A stretch of 64,000 bases of DNA from positions 248,001-312,000 of the forward strand of contig CALLPI010000002.1 in the NCBI GenBank assembly GCA_938015595.1, read 5' to 3'. Numbering within the stretch: the stretch's first letter is position 1; each line of letters begins with the position of its first letter. This DNA comes from an uncultured Saprospiraceae bacterium (GTDB lineage Bacteria; Bacteroidota; Bacteroidia; Chitinophagales; Saprospiraceae). Shown here in pieces: positions 9,638 to 19,081 of the stretch. The position numbers were made by a program, and so were the translations under genes. The notes beneath the pieces are model-generated. The model worked only from the letters and a program-made list of their open reading frames with translations. It was not told the DNA's origin and did no database searches.

Positions 9638-9691
9638 CGCATTAATCACACAGAGCCTTTCTGTTTTTACCAAATAAAATTTTTCTTTCTA

Positions 9692-12600
9692 ATGCAAACA
9701 AATACACTGCCGCCTTCGCTTCGCCAAGCTACGACCAACAAGCTACTACTCATTTGCCTAACCCTCTTACTGATAGGGCTATCCTTTAATCTTGCCGCTC
9801 AAAACTTTATGATGCAAGGCTGGTACTGGGACTACCCCAAGCCTGGCTGCAACAGCTACTCCGGCCCTTCGCTGGCCGCCGATATGGCCACTCGGGCACT
9901 GGCGCAAAAAAATGCCGGCTTTACCATGATGTGGCTCCCCCCCATGGCCAAGGCTAGCTTTGGCGATTGCAGTAATGGCTATGACCCCAAAGACCTCTAC
10001 GACTACGGGCAAATCACTGGTCAAACCGGCCTAGGTACAGGTGCTGAGGTACAAGCCTGGCTGGCCGCCCTGGCGGCCAACAACATCCTGCCCGTGGCAG
10101 ACGTAGTGTATAACCACCGCGATGGCGGCGAATGGGAAGACAACCCCGCGGTGCGCTCCTACATTCTCAACTACCCTACTGGTGCGGGTTGCACAGGTTT
10201 TCCAGCCACCCCCTACCCCGTAAACGGCAAAATGCGCTATCGCATCCCTTTGGGTGGTGCCAGCAGTAACGGGGCGGGGGCATATTACTTCAAATTTTCC
10301 TCTGCCTCTGCTAACCCTGGCTTCAATGGCAAAAACTACAAGCTCTACTTCCGCACGCAAAACACCGTGCACAATCCTACCCCAATCAATGAAGTAGAAC
10401 CCAACGGTGGCGGCGATTGCGGCCAACCCAACAACCAGGTCTTCCTCGGGCGAGATGTCTTTGCTGTCCAGGAAGTGGGGGGCGGCTGTAATACCGACGA
10501 GTTTTATCTCCAGCTCAACCCCGGCGACTTCATTGCCTCTGGCGACTTTCTCGAAATCTACATCGAGCAGATAGGCGGCGATGGCACAGGTATTGACCAG
10601 CGTATCTATGGTATCTGGTCAGCACCGCGTAGTATGGACATCATGGCCGACCTGGCTGTACAAACTCGCACCAACTTCAATAGCCTGCCCAGTGGTCTGG
10701 GAGGGATGAACTTCCGCCATTTCAAGCCCAATGGCGTCAATCCTACCTGCATGACCGGTGATGAGGAATTCCCCTATTTCTTCTTTGACGTGGAGCAGGC
10801 TTACGACGGCAGCATGGGCGGCCAGTCCACCCGCCAAGTGTATGACGCCTGGAACCAGTGGCTGTGGAACAGCCTGGGCATACGAGGCTTCCGCATGGAT
10901 GCTGTCAAGCATTTCCCTGCGTGGTTTGTAGCACAACTGCTCAACGACCTTCACGCCGCCGGCATTGATCCGCCGATGGTAGTGGGCGAGCATTTTACAG
11001 TAAGTGCTGCTGCGCTCAAAAACTGGATTGACGCTGTGTACGCGGCCATGACCCCCAGCGCTGCCTCGGCCATTCAAGTGCGCGCTTTCGATTTTGAACT
11101 GCGAGCAGCGCTCAAACAGGCTTGTGACAATGGCCTATACGATACGCGCAATATTTTCCAGTCAGGTCTTGTAGATGGCGCCGGCATGAGCGGCCTCAAT
11201 TCCGTGACTTTCATTAACAACCACGACTATCGCACCCCCGGCGAGCACATTCTCAACCGCATGATGCTAGCCTACGCCTATATCCTGACTAACAATAGGA
11301 TAGGCATACCTAGCGTTTTTCACCCCGACTACTATGGCATCAACATCTATGGCCCCTCTCACCCTATTCCGTCCTTGCAAACAGAGATTGACCAGCTCAT
11401 GCAGGTGCATAAAAACCACATCACCGGAGCACCTACAGTGCACTACCTCAACCGATTTGGCACTACATACAACAGCGCCTACTTGCAGTCAGGACCCTTT
11501 GACTTGCTACTGTACCAAATACAAGGTGGCCCCAGCGGCAAGGATGTGATTGTAGCCATCAACTTCGAAAACCAGCCTCTACGCGTAAATCACGAAATCA
11601 ACACCACCAATGCCCCGCTAGGCACGCAGTTCAACCTCATTGCCGGGCAAGCCAACTTCAACAATCCTGTAGTGGAAAACAGCCCCAATGGCGTACCAAA
11701 CTCCCTGTACATTGACTTACCCGCTTATTCTTATGCTGTCTTCCTGCAGGGCAGTCCTATCATTACTTGCTATGCCGACCAAGACGGCGATGGTTTCGGA
11801 GATCCCAACACCAGCCAGACTTTCCCTGGTGTATGCGGTACAGGATATGTATCCAACAACAGCGATAACTGCCCTCTTGACCCAAACAAAACCGAACCGG
11901 GCAGTTGCGGTTGTGGCCAAGCCGATGTGGATACCGATAACGACGGGCTGCTGGATTGTGTGGACAACTGCCCCAATACGCCGAATGCTACTATCCGCAC
12001 CATCACAGTGGACGGCAGCATCAGCGATTTTGGCCCGGCTATTGCCAACGGCGCCAATGGCGTGAACTACTACTTCTCAGCTGATAATACCTATTTTTAC
12101 GTGGGTGTCACCGGCGTCAATCTTGCCAATGACAACATCCACATCGCCTTCCGAAACAATGATGGTAGCACTACTGCCGCCAATTGGGGTGTGAACTTTA
12201 ATGTAGCGCCCTATACCTACCTTATTACTTTTTTTGCTGCTAATGATATATGTTATTATCCCTTCAATGCACCCTACACCTGCCAGCAAGTAGGCACACC
12301 AGGCCCCAACCAATGGCAGCATTTTGCCGGCTGGAGTGGCAATCCAATCAGCGAAGTCCGGATACCGCGATCCTGGCTTGGTTCTCTGAACTCCGGAAGC
12401 GGAATGGTACAAATTTCCATTTGGACTAATAACAACGCTGGCAATTTTGTGTGGTCCACCTACCCCACCAATAATCCCACTGGTGCAGCCAATGTGAACT
12501 GGGTCAATCACGGCCAGCAAGCCTACCCCACATACTTGCCACAAACCGATACTGATGGCGACGGCACAGGCGATGCCTGCGACGGCTGTCCCAACGACCC

Positions 12601-14212
12601 GAACAAGGTGGCACCAGGCACTTGCGGCTGTGGCGTAGCTGATAGCCTACTTGTTAACTGGTATTTGGATGGCGACGGTGATGGATACTACACTGGGCTC
12701 CCCATCAGTAGTTGTACTTCGCCTGGTGCAGAGTACGTGACCACTGTGACAGGCGGCGGTGACTGCAACGATAATGATCCTAATATAAATCCAGGGGCTA
12801 CCGAGGTTTGTGGTAATGACGTTGATGACAACTGTAATGGCAATGTGGATGAAGGTTGTTGCGATCTCGCTATCAACAGCACCTCGGCTGCAGCGCCAAC
12901 CTGTCCGAGTGGCAGCGACGGCTCCCTTTCGGCTACAGCAACTTCCAGCGCGATGCCTATCACTTACAGCATCGCTGGGCCAGTAAGTCAGAGCAATCAA
13001 ACAGGCACATTCCCCGGTCTGCCGGCCGGCACTTATACGCTCACGGTGAGCGATGCTGCCAGTTGTACAGCTACCGCTTCTATTACTATACCGACTGGTG
13101 TTGACAATACACCGCCCGTAGTTAGTTGTCAAAATATCACTGTCACCTTCAATGGGCAGCCCAGCATTGCGCTGGTAGATACGCTATTGATTACCACCTC
13201 TGACAATTGCGGCATAGCCTCTATATCGCTATCGCCCGACGTCATCCTCTGTAGCCAGGTGGGCCAGACCGTGCCAGTAATCGTCACCGTTACGGATGCA
13301 GGTGGCAACGTGAGCACCTGTACGGCCAATGTCACAGTAGGTGGTCTGCCCTGCAACTGGAGCCATACCCCCAGCGCCATAGGCTGCTCTAGTACTGTGG
13401 ACTTCCAACCTAGCATAGGAACCTGGACGCAAACTGCTACCAACTGCTTCTATGGCCCCTCTTTCACAGCCGACGCCATGAGCATCACTCAGCGCACCTT
13501 GTGCGGCAACGGCAGTATCACGGTGCGCGTTGCGGGTATCAGTCCGCTGGGCGGAGGCTGGGCTGGCATCGTCATGCGCGAGAGCAACGCTCCTGGTGCC
13601 CGCAAAATCCAGTTGATGACCAACCTAAGCAATCTGCACCGGCGCGAAATACGCACAGTGACCAACAGCGCAGCCACCCTCCAGCAATTACCGGCCAATG
13701 GCCACTACTGGCTGCGTCTTGTGCGTACGGGCAACCAATTTACAGCCTACACCTCGCCCAACGGCGTAGCCTGGTTTTTCGCCATGACAGCTACCATAAA
13801 TATGCCCAACTGCATCGTGATGGGGCTGGTAACGACCAATACCACTGCCACGGGTACGGCTACCGCTACTTTTGACAACCTATCTATTACAGGCACCCAT
13901 TTGCCACTGATGGCTCCGGCCTCGCCTGTACCGACCTCGCAGCCCCAGGCCCAAGACCTACCCGATTTCAGCCTGTATCCCAACCCCAGCAACGGAGAGA
14001 TTACGCTGGAGTTGTCGAAGTACCTGGGGCGTGCCATACGCGTGGAGGTATATAGCATGGAGGGCCGATTGCTACACTGCCAAGAGATAGACGAGATACA
14101 GACTGCCATAGAACCGCTCGACCTGTCGGGGTACGCAGCAGGGATGTACGTGGTGAAGGTGAAAACAAAAGGATTGCCAGAACGCGCTGTGCGGGTGGTA
14201 ATACAGCAGTAG
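9692..14212 (+). CDS. Secreted multidomain alpha-amylase (GH13) with T9SS type A sorting domain
   Basis: A 1506-residue extracellular enzyme expected to cleave alpha-1,4-glucans. After a signal peptide ending near NLAAQ, the GH13 barrel shows all four conserved regions: DVVYNH (about 136), GFRMDAVKHF (nucleophile Asp about 403), VVGEHF (acid/base Glu about 433) and INNHD (about 511), with a long insertion between regions I and II. Then come thrombospondin type 3-like calcium repeats (DQDGDGFGD, DTDNDGLLDC), a CBM9/DOMON-like domain, more calcium repeats, a MopE-type motif (GDCNDNDPNINPGATEVC), a SprB-like repeat, a HYR-like domain, a concanavalin-like DUF1349-type domain, and a type A sorting tail from LYPNPSNG to the end. 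I chose the ATG at 9692 because the signal peptide starts there; an earlier in-frame ATG at 9500 would prepend non-signal sequence. Confidence 0.9.
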   Translation: MQTNTLPPSLRQATTNKLLLICLTLLLIGLSFNLAAQNFMMQGWYWDYPKPGCNSYSGPSLAADMATRALAQKNAGFTMMWLPPMAKASFGDCSNGYDPKDLYDYGQITGQTGLGTGAEVQAWLAALAANNILPVADVVYNHRDGGEWEDNPAVRSYILNYPTGAGCTGFPATPYPVNGKMRYRIPLGGASSNGAGAYYFKFSSASANPGFNGKNYKLYFRTQNTVHNPTPINEVEPNGGGDCGQPNNQVFLGRDVFAVQEVGGGCNTDEFYLQLNPGDFIASGDFLEIYIEQIGGDGTGIDQRIYGIWSAPRSMDIMADLAVQTRTNFNSLPSGLGGMNFRHFKPNGVNPTCMTGDEEFPYFFFDVEQAYDGSMGGQSTRQVYDAWNQWLWNSLGIRGFRMDAVKHFPAWFVAQLLNDLHAAGIDPPMVVGEHFTVSAAALKNWIDAVYAAMTPSAASAIQVRAFDFELRAALKQACDNGLYDTRNIFQSGLVDGAGMSGLNSVTFINNHDYRTPGEHILNRMMLAYAYILTNNRIGIPSVFHPDYYGINIYGPSHPIPSLQTEIDQLMQVHKNHITGAPTVHYLNRFGTTYNSAYLQSGPFDLLLYQIQGGPSGKDVIVAINFENQPLRVNHEINTTNAPLGTQFNLIAGQANFNNPVVENSPNGVPNSLYIDLPAYSYAVFLQGSPIITCYADQDGDGFGDPNTSQTFPGVCGTGYVSNNSDNCPLDPNKTEPGSCGCGQADVDTDNDGLLDCVDNCPNTPNATIRTITVDGSISDFGPAIANGANGVNYYFSADNTYFYVGVTGVNLANDNIHIAFRNNDGSTTAANWGVNFNVAPYTYLITFFAANDICYYPFNAPYTCQQVGTPGPNQWQHFAGWSGNPISEVRIPRSWLGSLNSGSGMVQISIWTNNNAGNFVWSTYPTNNPTGAANVNWVNHGQQAYPTYLPQTDTDGDGTGDACDGCPNDPNKVAPGTCGCGVADSLLVNWYLDGDGDGYYTGLPISSCTSPGAEYVTTVTGGGDCNDNDPNINPGATEVCGNDVDDNCNGNVDEGCCDLAINSTSAAAPTCPSGSDGSLSATATSSAMPITYSIAGPVSQSNQTGTFPGLPAGTYTLTVSDAASCTATASITIPTGVDNTPPVVSCQNITVTFNGQPSIALVDTLLITTSDNCGIASISLSPDVILCSQVGQTVPVIVTVTDAGGNVSTCTANVTVGGLPCNWSHTPSAIGCSSTVDFQPSIGTWTQTATNCFYGPSFTADAMSITQRTLCGNGSITVRVAGISPLGGGWAGIVMRESNAPGARKIQLMTNLSNLHRREIRTVTNSAATLQQLPANGHYWLRLVRTGNQFTAYTSPNGVAWFFAMTATINMPNCIVMGLVTTNTTATGTATATFDNLSITGTHLPLMAPASPVPTSQPQAQDLPDFSLYPNPSNGEITLELSKYLGRAIRVEVYSMEGRLLHCQEIDEIQTAIEPLDLSGYAAGMYVVKVKTKGLPERAVRVVIQQ

Positions 14213-14219
14213 TGATATA

Positions 14220-14264
14220 GCAACGGGTAGAGACGCGAGTCTTCGCGCATCTACCCTGTTGCAA
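14220..14264. terminator. Extragenic palindrome after the amylase gene
   Basis: CAACGGGTAGA pairs with TCTACCCTGTTG (one bulged T) around a centre rich in GACGCGAG/CGCG. It starts a few bases past the stop codon and could terminate transcription. The sequence resembles GTAGAGACGCG-type dispersed palindromes of other bacteria, so it may be a repeated family in this genome. Confidence 0.5.
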
Positions 14265-14335
14265 CGTCTCGCGCCGATTTTTGAGAGACACCCCAAAGAT
14301 ATTTGTAAGTTTTTTGTGCTTTTTTAAGCAAAAAT

Positions 14336-14364
14336 TTGACTTTTTGCTTGAAAAGTCTTATATT
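14336..14364 (+). promoter_or_regulatory. Sigma-70-like promoter with 17-bp spacer
   Basis: TTGACT (14336-14341), a 17-base spacer and TATATT (14359-14364) closely match the classical -35/-10 consensus, which is not the usual Bacteroidota promoter type. The spacer overlaps a GACTTTT/AAAAGTC inverted repeat that could be an operator. It lies 50 bases before the next start codon. Confidence 0.45.
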
Positions 14365-14402
14365 ATCGCGGGTTTCGAAGGTCTTGTCTCTCATTTATCA
14401 AA

Positions 14403-14410
14403 AAGGAGGT
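14403..14410 (+). promoter_or_regulatory. Consensus Shine-Dalgarno sequence
   Basis: AAGGAGGT lies four bases before the ATG at 14415. Bacteroidota genes rarely carry so complete a Shine-Dalgarno sequence, and most neighbours here show none. It fixes the start of the following gene. Confidence 0.65.
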
Positions 14411-14414
14411 CCCT

Positions 14415-14864
14415 ATGAAGAAGCTATATCTACCATTCACTACCGCTATCCTCCTTGTGTGTGCAGTATCCCTGCCAGCCCAGACAGTGCAAAAAACGCT
14501 GGTGCGCTCCTTTGACCTTGGCACTGCCAACGAGATTATGCTTGACCTGAACGGCGCTGTGACGGTACAGACTTGGAACACCGCTTGCGTACGCGTGCAA
14601 ATGCAAATTGCCTTAGACAACGTACAGGAAAGCCTACTCCAAACACTGGTGACTTCGGGGCGCTACAACCTCAAAGGCGAAGTGCAAGGCAAAATCTTTG
14701 GCATTTCAGCACCAGGCTTGCGCAAGTCCTTGCGCTCCGGCGACAACCTGCTGCCCGAGCGCATCACCTTCACGGTGTTTGCCCCTGAAGGCATAACCGT
14801 CACCTTGAGCAACACCAAACCGGAAGCACTGGCTGAAGGTGCTGCTGTACTCAAGCCCATGTAA
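14415..14864 (+). CDS. Small secreted protein of unknown function (paralogue 1)
   Basis: A 149-residue protein with a signal peptide ending near SLPAQ. The mature part is short beta-rich sequence (FDLGTANEIMLDLNGAVTVQ, then a GRYNLKGEV strand). It resembles the next gene at 14967: both have a T-L-x-x-x-F-[DE]-L motif after the signal sequence, a V[TE]V-x-x-W strand and a GRY segment. The layout recalls short DUF4097/auto-transporter adhesin head proteins, but I do not recognise the family firmly. It has an unusually strong Shine-Dalgarno sequence and a sigma-70-like promoter, which suggests high expression. Location is periplasm or outside the cell. Confidence 0.6.
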   Translation: MKKLYLPFTTAILLVCAVSLPAQTVQKTLVRSFDLGTANEIMLDLNGAVTVQTWNTACVRVQMQIALDNVQESLLQTLVTSGRYNLKGEVQGKIFGISAPGLRKSLRSGDNLLPERITFTVFAPEGITVTLSNTKPEALAEGAAVLKPM

Positions 14865-14944
14865 TTAATGCCCTATGGGCACAGGTAGCTTGCTGGCAGA
14901 AGGCAACAATTCAGGTCTGCATGCGTTTTCAGGCCTGAAGGGCG

Positions 14945-14952
14945 TATCTTTG
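14945..14952 (+). promoter_or_regulatory. TAnnTTTG -7 element before paralogue 2
   Basis: TATCTTTG matches the Bacteroidota -7 consensus and lies 14 bases before the ATG at 14967 (26 before the ATG at 14979). It suggests the second paralogue has its own promoter. Confidence 0.45.
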
Positions 14953-14966
14953 CGCGCTGCTATTTT

Positions 14967-15425
14967 ATGCGGACTTGCATGTACCGGACATTACACTTTT
15001 CGCTGGCCTCCCTTCTATTGGCAGCCAGCTCCTCGCTGTTGGCTCAGCAACAGCGCACTTTACATCAAGCATTTGAACTGAACGACATCACTACGGTGGA
15101 GTTTGCGCTCAACGATTCTGTAGAGGTGATACCCTGGGCTGGTACAGTACTCCTGGTGGAGACTACCGTGCATATGTGGGAGGAACAAGTCCTGGGAAGA
15201 ACTGATGCTCCGGATGCCATTTTCAAGTACTTCATCGAAAAAGGCCGCTACCAAGTGACAGGCACACTGCTCGATGGCCAAGTATTGAGATTGCAGTCAA
15301 AAGATATGAAGCGCCCCATTATTCAAACTGCTAAAGGGATTTGCACAGAAAAAGTCACTATACGCATCATGCTGCCCGATACATTTGAGCAAGCTGGCCC
15401 GCAGCAGTGGCGTCGAAAGGGATGA
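14967..15425 (+). CDS. Small secreted protein of unknown function (paralogue 2)
   Basis: A 152-residue protein with a signal peptide ending near SLLAQQ, followed by TLHQAFELNDITTVEFALND, which aligns with the start of the mature upstream paralogue. A VEVIPW strand and a KGRYQVTG segment continue the match. The C-terminal third is diverged and basic. The start may instead be the ATG at 14979, four codons in, which gives a tidier signal peptide. The upstream gene is 102 bases away with a separate promoter motif, so the pair probably arose by duplication and can be expressed independently. No function can be assigned. Confidence 0.55.
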   Translation: MRTCMYRTLHFSLASLLLAASSSLLAQQQRTLHQAFELNDITTVEFALNDSVEVIPWAGTVLLVETTVHMWEEQVLGRTDAPDAIFKYFIEKGRYQVTGTLLDGQVLRLQSKDMKRPIIQTAKGICTEKVTIRIMLPDTFEQAGPQQWRRKG

Positions 15426-15460
15426 CTACTTTTTGAAAAAAGACTACCCGCCACAGCCTA

Positions 15461-17020
15461 ATGATTCAAACCGTAGAACTGAAACTCCTGCCTGCCGAAG
15501 CTGCTGATGCGAACTTAGTGCAGGTACGCGCCATACAAAAAGTAGGAGTAGCGCCACAGCGGGTGCAAGAGGTACAGGTAGTGCGCCGCTCTATTGATGG
15601 CAGAGGACATCGGCCAGTGGTCATCTTGCGTATAAACATTCATATAGACGAAGCCTTTTGCCCAGAGCCGGCCATACTAAGCGCATTCAAACCCGTAGAA
15701 GCTGGTAAGCGCGTAGTTGTTGTAGGGGCTGGGCCAGGGGGCTACTTTGCCGCCCTGGAACTGCTGGAAGCCGGCATTAAGCCCATTGTGCTGGACAGGG
15801 GCAAGGATGTGCGCAATCGCCGCCGCGACCTGCGCGCCATACAGCAAGAAGGTATAGTAAATCCGCATTCTAACTACTGCTTCGGCGAAGGCGGCGCCGG
15901 TACATACTCTGATGGTAAGCTCTACACTCGATCGCATAAGCGAGGCGATATTCAAAAAGCACTGCGCCTACTGGTGGAGCACGGCGCACAACCCGATATT
16001 TTAATTGATGCGCACCCGCACATTGGCTCCAACAAACTACCCAACATCGTGGCCAACATCCGCCAGACCATTTTGCACTACGGCGGCGAAGTGCATTTCA
16101 ATAGCCATGTCACCGATTTGGTACTACGCAAAGGGCGCATCCTAGGGGTTATTGTCAATGACCAGGAAGAATGGCTAGCCGATGCCGTCATCCTGGCTAC
16201 TGGTCACTCGGCGCGCGATGTGTATGCCCTGCTACACCGGCGTGACATTCGGCTGGAAGCCAAGCCCTTTGCCCTGGGCGTGCGCGCAGAGCATGCGCAA
16301 GTCTGGGTAGATGAAGTGCAGTACAAGCAAAATCCCCGTGAGCCGCATCTACCCGCCGCCAGCTACAAATTAGTCACACAGGCGCAAGGCCGAGGTGTGT
16401 TTTCGTTCTGTATGTGCCCAGGCGGGCTTATTGTGCCAGCAGCCACTGCGCCTGGCGAAATTGTGGTAAACGGCATGTCCATGTCTCGCCGTGACTCGGC
16501 GTATGCCAACTCCGGCACAGTGACGGCTATTGAGTGGGAAGACTTGGTGCCTTGGGCGGCGCATGGCGTATTTGCTGGGTTGGAGTTTCAGAAATCGGTA
16601 GAGCGAGCCATGTTTGCCTGGGGAGATGGCAGCCAGCGCGCACCAGCACAACGCATTACCGATTTTGTACAAGGCAGGCACTCTGACTCACTGCCAGCAT
16701 CATCATACATACCTGGTTTGGTATCTGCACCATTGCACGAATTGCTACCCGCATTTGTATATCAGCGCCTGCGGCTGGGCATGTTGGATTTTGCCCGCAA
16801 AATGCCCGGCTACCTGAGCGAAGAAGCTATTGTAGTGGGCACTGAGAGCCGCACCAGTGCACCAGTGCGCATACCCCGCCAGTCAGACACATACATGCAC
16901 CCAGAGGTGGTGGGCTTGTTCCCCTGCGGCGAAGGCGCTGGCTATGCAGGGGGCATCATTTCAGCAGCCATGGATGGGCAAAACGTAGCTCAGGCGACGC
17001 GCAGATTTCTGGATAGATAA
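15461..17020 (+). CDS. FAD-dependent oxidoreductase of the COG2509 type
   Basis: A 519-residue flavoprotein. Residues 1-75 form a small N-terminal domain usual in this family. The Rossmann FAD motif VVVVGAGPGGYFAALELLEA follows at about 85, with RDLRAIQQEG and CFGEGGAGTYSDGKLYTR downstream, and a C-terminal FAD-contact region near GAGYAGGIISAAMDGQNVA. These match the widespread but biochemically undefined FAD-dependent dehydrogenase family COG2509. No signal peptide is visible, so it is cytoplasmic. It is convergent with the cytochrome gene on the minus strand. The substrate is unknown. Confidence 0.85.
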   Translation: MIQTVELKLLPAEAADANLVQVRAIQKVGVAPQRVQEVQVVRRSIDGRGHRPVVILRINIHIDEAFCPEPAILSAFKPVEAGKRVVVVGAGPGGYFAALELLEAGIKPIVLDRGKDVRNRRRDLRAIQQEGIVNPHSNYCFGEGGAGTYSDGKLYTRSHKRGDIQKALRLLVEHGAQPDILIDAHPHIGSNKLPNIVANIRQTILHYGGEVHFNSHVTDLVLRKGRILGVIVNDQEEWLADAVILATGHSARDVYALLHRRDIRLEAKPFALGVRAEHAQVWVDEVQYKQNPREPHLPAASYKLVTQAQGRGVFSFCMCPGGLIVPAATAPGEIVVNGMSMSRRDSAYANSGTVTAIEWEDLVPWAAHGVFAGLEFQKSVERAMFAWGDGSQRAPAQRITDFVQGRHSDSLPASSYIPGLVSAPLHELLPAFVYQRLRLGMLDFARKMPGYLSEEAIVVGTESRTSAPVRIPRQSDTYMHPEVVGLFPCGEGAGYAGGIISAAMDGQNVAQATRRFLDR

Positions 17021-17131
17021 GAAGCATACGCACAACCTGCTGCGCCATTGTACTCTGGCAGTCTTTTGGCCAATTGGCGTCTATCGCACAGCTACCATGT
17101 TTGTACTTGGAGTAAAAAACTCGCACCTTTG

Positions 17132-19081
17132 CTAAGGTACGATAACGCGCTTAGACACAACGCCTTTGTCAGTCGTAATCCTAAACAGGTACACTCCCCG
17201 ACCAACATGCGCCGGTATTTGTATTTGTTGGGATCCAGCGGGCCATGTAGCCAGCAAGCGGCCTTTGACATCCAGCATTTGCACGCTGCGAATGATTAAG
17301 GAAGCATCGGCTTGAATAAAGCAAATACCATTGGATGCAACTGGGTTCGAATACACCTGCACAGCCTGGGAAAGCCAGCGTTCGTGCAGGGCTGTTGTGC
17401 CATCTACAAATACGTTGGAAAGTTGGGTTGACTTTACGGCTACGGGCGAGCGATCAGCTTGCTGGAACATGGCGCGGAACGTTTCAATCTCTGGGGTGCT
17501 ATCGGCAAACATTTCTTCCATCCATTTGGGTGGCAGAGACTGATAATACACCGTGGCATGCGCGTGCAAATAACCTCGGTAGCTCCCAATGCCGACGCGA
17601 TAGTGCACAACATCGGCACCGGAGCCTTGCTGACCATTGGCTTGGTTGAAGTCAGGGTCGTTCAGGGCGTGGCCATAGATACGAGTAGTGTCGTAGGCGC
17701 TGTGTTGGGTGGTAAAGCCAATAGGTGGCAAGCGGTTGTCCTTGAGCGGGGCATATGCTCTGGAGAGTACGGTAGTGGGCTGGCCAACGGCATCGCTCAT
17801 GACCATTTCGTAGATTTGCACTTGGTCGGGGCGGGTAATGAGTTGATAATGAGGCTCAAAGCTAGCATCCTGGCCTTCTGCTTCAAAATTGGCGTCAAGT
17901 ATGCCTGATCGGAAGAGGGTATCGCCTTGTTGGGTAAGCACTACAAAACTGACCACAGCGCGGCGACTGGGATAGCCGGAGGGAAACTTGTGCCCGGCAC
18001 GGTTGGAGATTTGCAGGGCAAAGGTCACGCTGTCGGAGCGGAGTTCTTCCAGGCGCAAGTCCAGGCTGAGGGTTTTGTCTTGTAGCATGGAGAGCGTGGC
18101 GGCGATGGTTTTGTCGAAGCTCTGGGGTGACGCTGAAATGTTCAATGCCTGACGATTTTGCTTCATTAGTTTGAGCATGAGGGTATTGGCACCGGCCATT
18201 TCGTGGAGGCCGAAGGGAGAGCGGCCTTCTAGGAAGATGTAATTGGAAGAAACGACAACAGGGTCTTTGATGCGGGGCAGGTGGCATTCCTGGCAGGTGA
18301 TATTCTGGAGGCCGTAGGTGGAGTTGAGCCATTCGTGATAGGTAGCCTGCTCTACGAATGAAGTACCCAAGGGCTGCCCGGCCACATTGACTGGATGAGT
18401 GATCAGAGTATGACAAGGGGCGCAGATGCCAGCATCGTTGATATGAGGGCTGTGAATAGGCTCAAAGCCTACAAAATCAATCATGGGGGCGGCAAAGGGA
18501 TTGACATACGGGCCGTAGAGTACGCGAGAGGTATCAAAGTTGATTTCGCCAGAGAAGTTGAGCCCCAAATCTTGTTCGCTGATTTTGTGACAGGTGGCGC
18601 AATTGACGCCTTCCAGGCCGACCGTATCGCGCAGCAGATCGGCCATGGCGTAGGGGCCGTGGCCTCGGTAGTGAGCTGTGTATCGTCCATTGGGGGCATG
18701 GCAAGAGGTGCACTTATCCTGTATGGCAGCGCTGTGCATAGGGTATAGCAGTATTTCGTGGCTGACCTTAGCTCGCCAAAAGGGGTCTTTGGCGCTATTG
18801 GCCATCATAGTGGCGCTCCAGTCATCTACTACATTAATATCGTTGCCGGCCAAGTCTACCGATGCGCGGCCGTGTACATCGCTGCCGTGGCAGCCTACGC
18901 AAGCTGAGACGGTAGGAAAAATGATGCTAGGATCCACCTGCTCGAGCATCATGGCCTTGAACGCCTGACGCTCCTGCGGCGTATGGAATTTGGGAGGGGC
19001 GTACTGTGTCCATCGAGCTGCTGCCAGCACCGTGCCTGCCAGCATGGTGCCAAAGATGAGTTGTCGGGATATGCCAAACAT
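17132..19081 (-). CDS. Pentahaem c-type cytochrome with T9SS type A sorting domain
   Basis: A 649-residue exported protein with an N-terminal hydrophobic segment (LIFGTMLAGTVLAA) and five CxxCH haem-binding motifs: CVGCH (61), CTSCH (124), CATCH (161), CAPCH (220) and CQECH (263). The middle is a beta-rich domain without haem sites, and the last ~75 residues (from VYSNPVAS to VSKRVIVP) form a type A sorting tail. The haem part is therefore expected to be exported through T9SS and to reside outside the outer membrane, carrying electrons at the surface or acting as a redox enzyme. The family resembles cytochrome c552/c554-type multihaem proteins. It diverges from the tryptophan dioxygenase gene across 207 bases. 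Confidence 0.85.
   Translation of the reverse strand: MFGISRQLIFGTMLAGTVLAAARWTQYAPPKFHTPQERQAFKAMMLEQVDPSIIFPTVSACVGCHGSDVHGRASVDLAGNDINVVDDWSATMMANSAKDPFWRAKVSHEILLYPMHSAAIQDKCTSCHAPNGRYTAHYRGHGPYAMADLLRDTVGLEGVNCATCHKISEQDLGLNFSGEINFDTSRVLYGPYVNPFAAPMIDFVGFEPIHSPHINDAGICAPCHTLITHPVNVAGQPLGTSFVEQATYHEWLNSTYGLQNITCQECHLPRIKDPVVVSSNYIFLEGRSPFGLHEMAGANTLMLKLMKQNRQALNISASPQSFDKTIAATLSMLQDKTLSLDLRLEELRSDSVTFALQISNRAGHKFPSGYPSRRAVVSFVVLTQQGDTLFRSGILDANFEAEGQDASFEPHYQLITRPDQVQIYEMVMSDAVGQPTTVLSRAYAPLKDNRLPPIGFTTQHSAYDTTRIYGHALNDPDFNQANGQQGSGADVVHYRVGIGSYRGYLHAHATVYYQSLPPKWMEEMFADSTPEIETFRAMFQQADRSPVAVKSTQLSNVFVDGTTALHERWLSQAVQVYSNPVASNGICFIQADASLIIRSVQMLDVKGRLLATWPAGSQQIQIPAHVGRGVYLFRITTDKGVVSKRVIVP

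Noticed and set aside
17330-17360. GGTTCGAAT resembling a tRNA T-loop
   Set aside because: It lies inside the cytochrome coding region and no cloverleaf can be formed around it.
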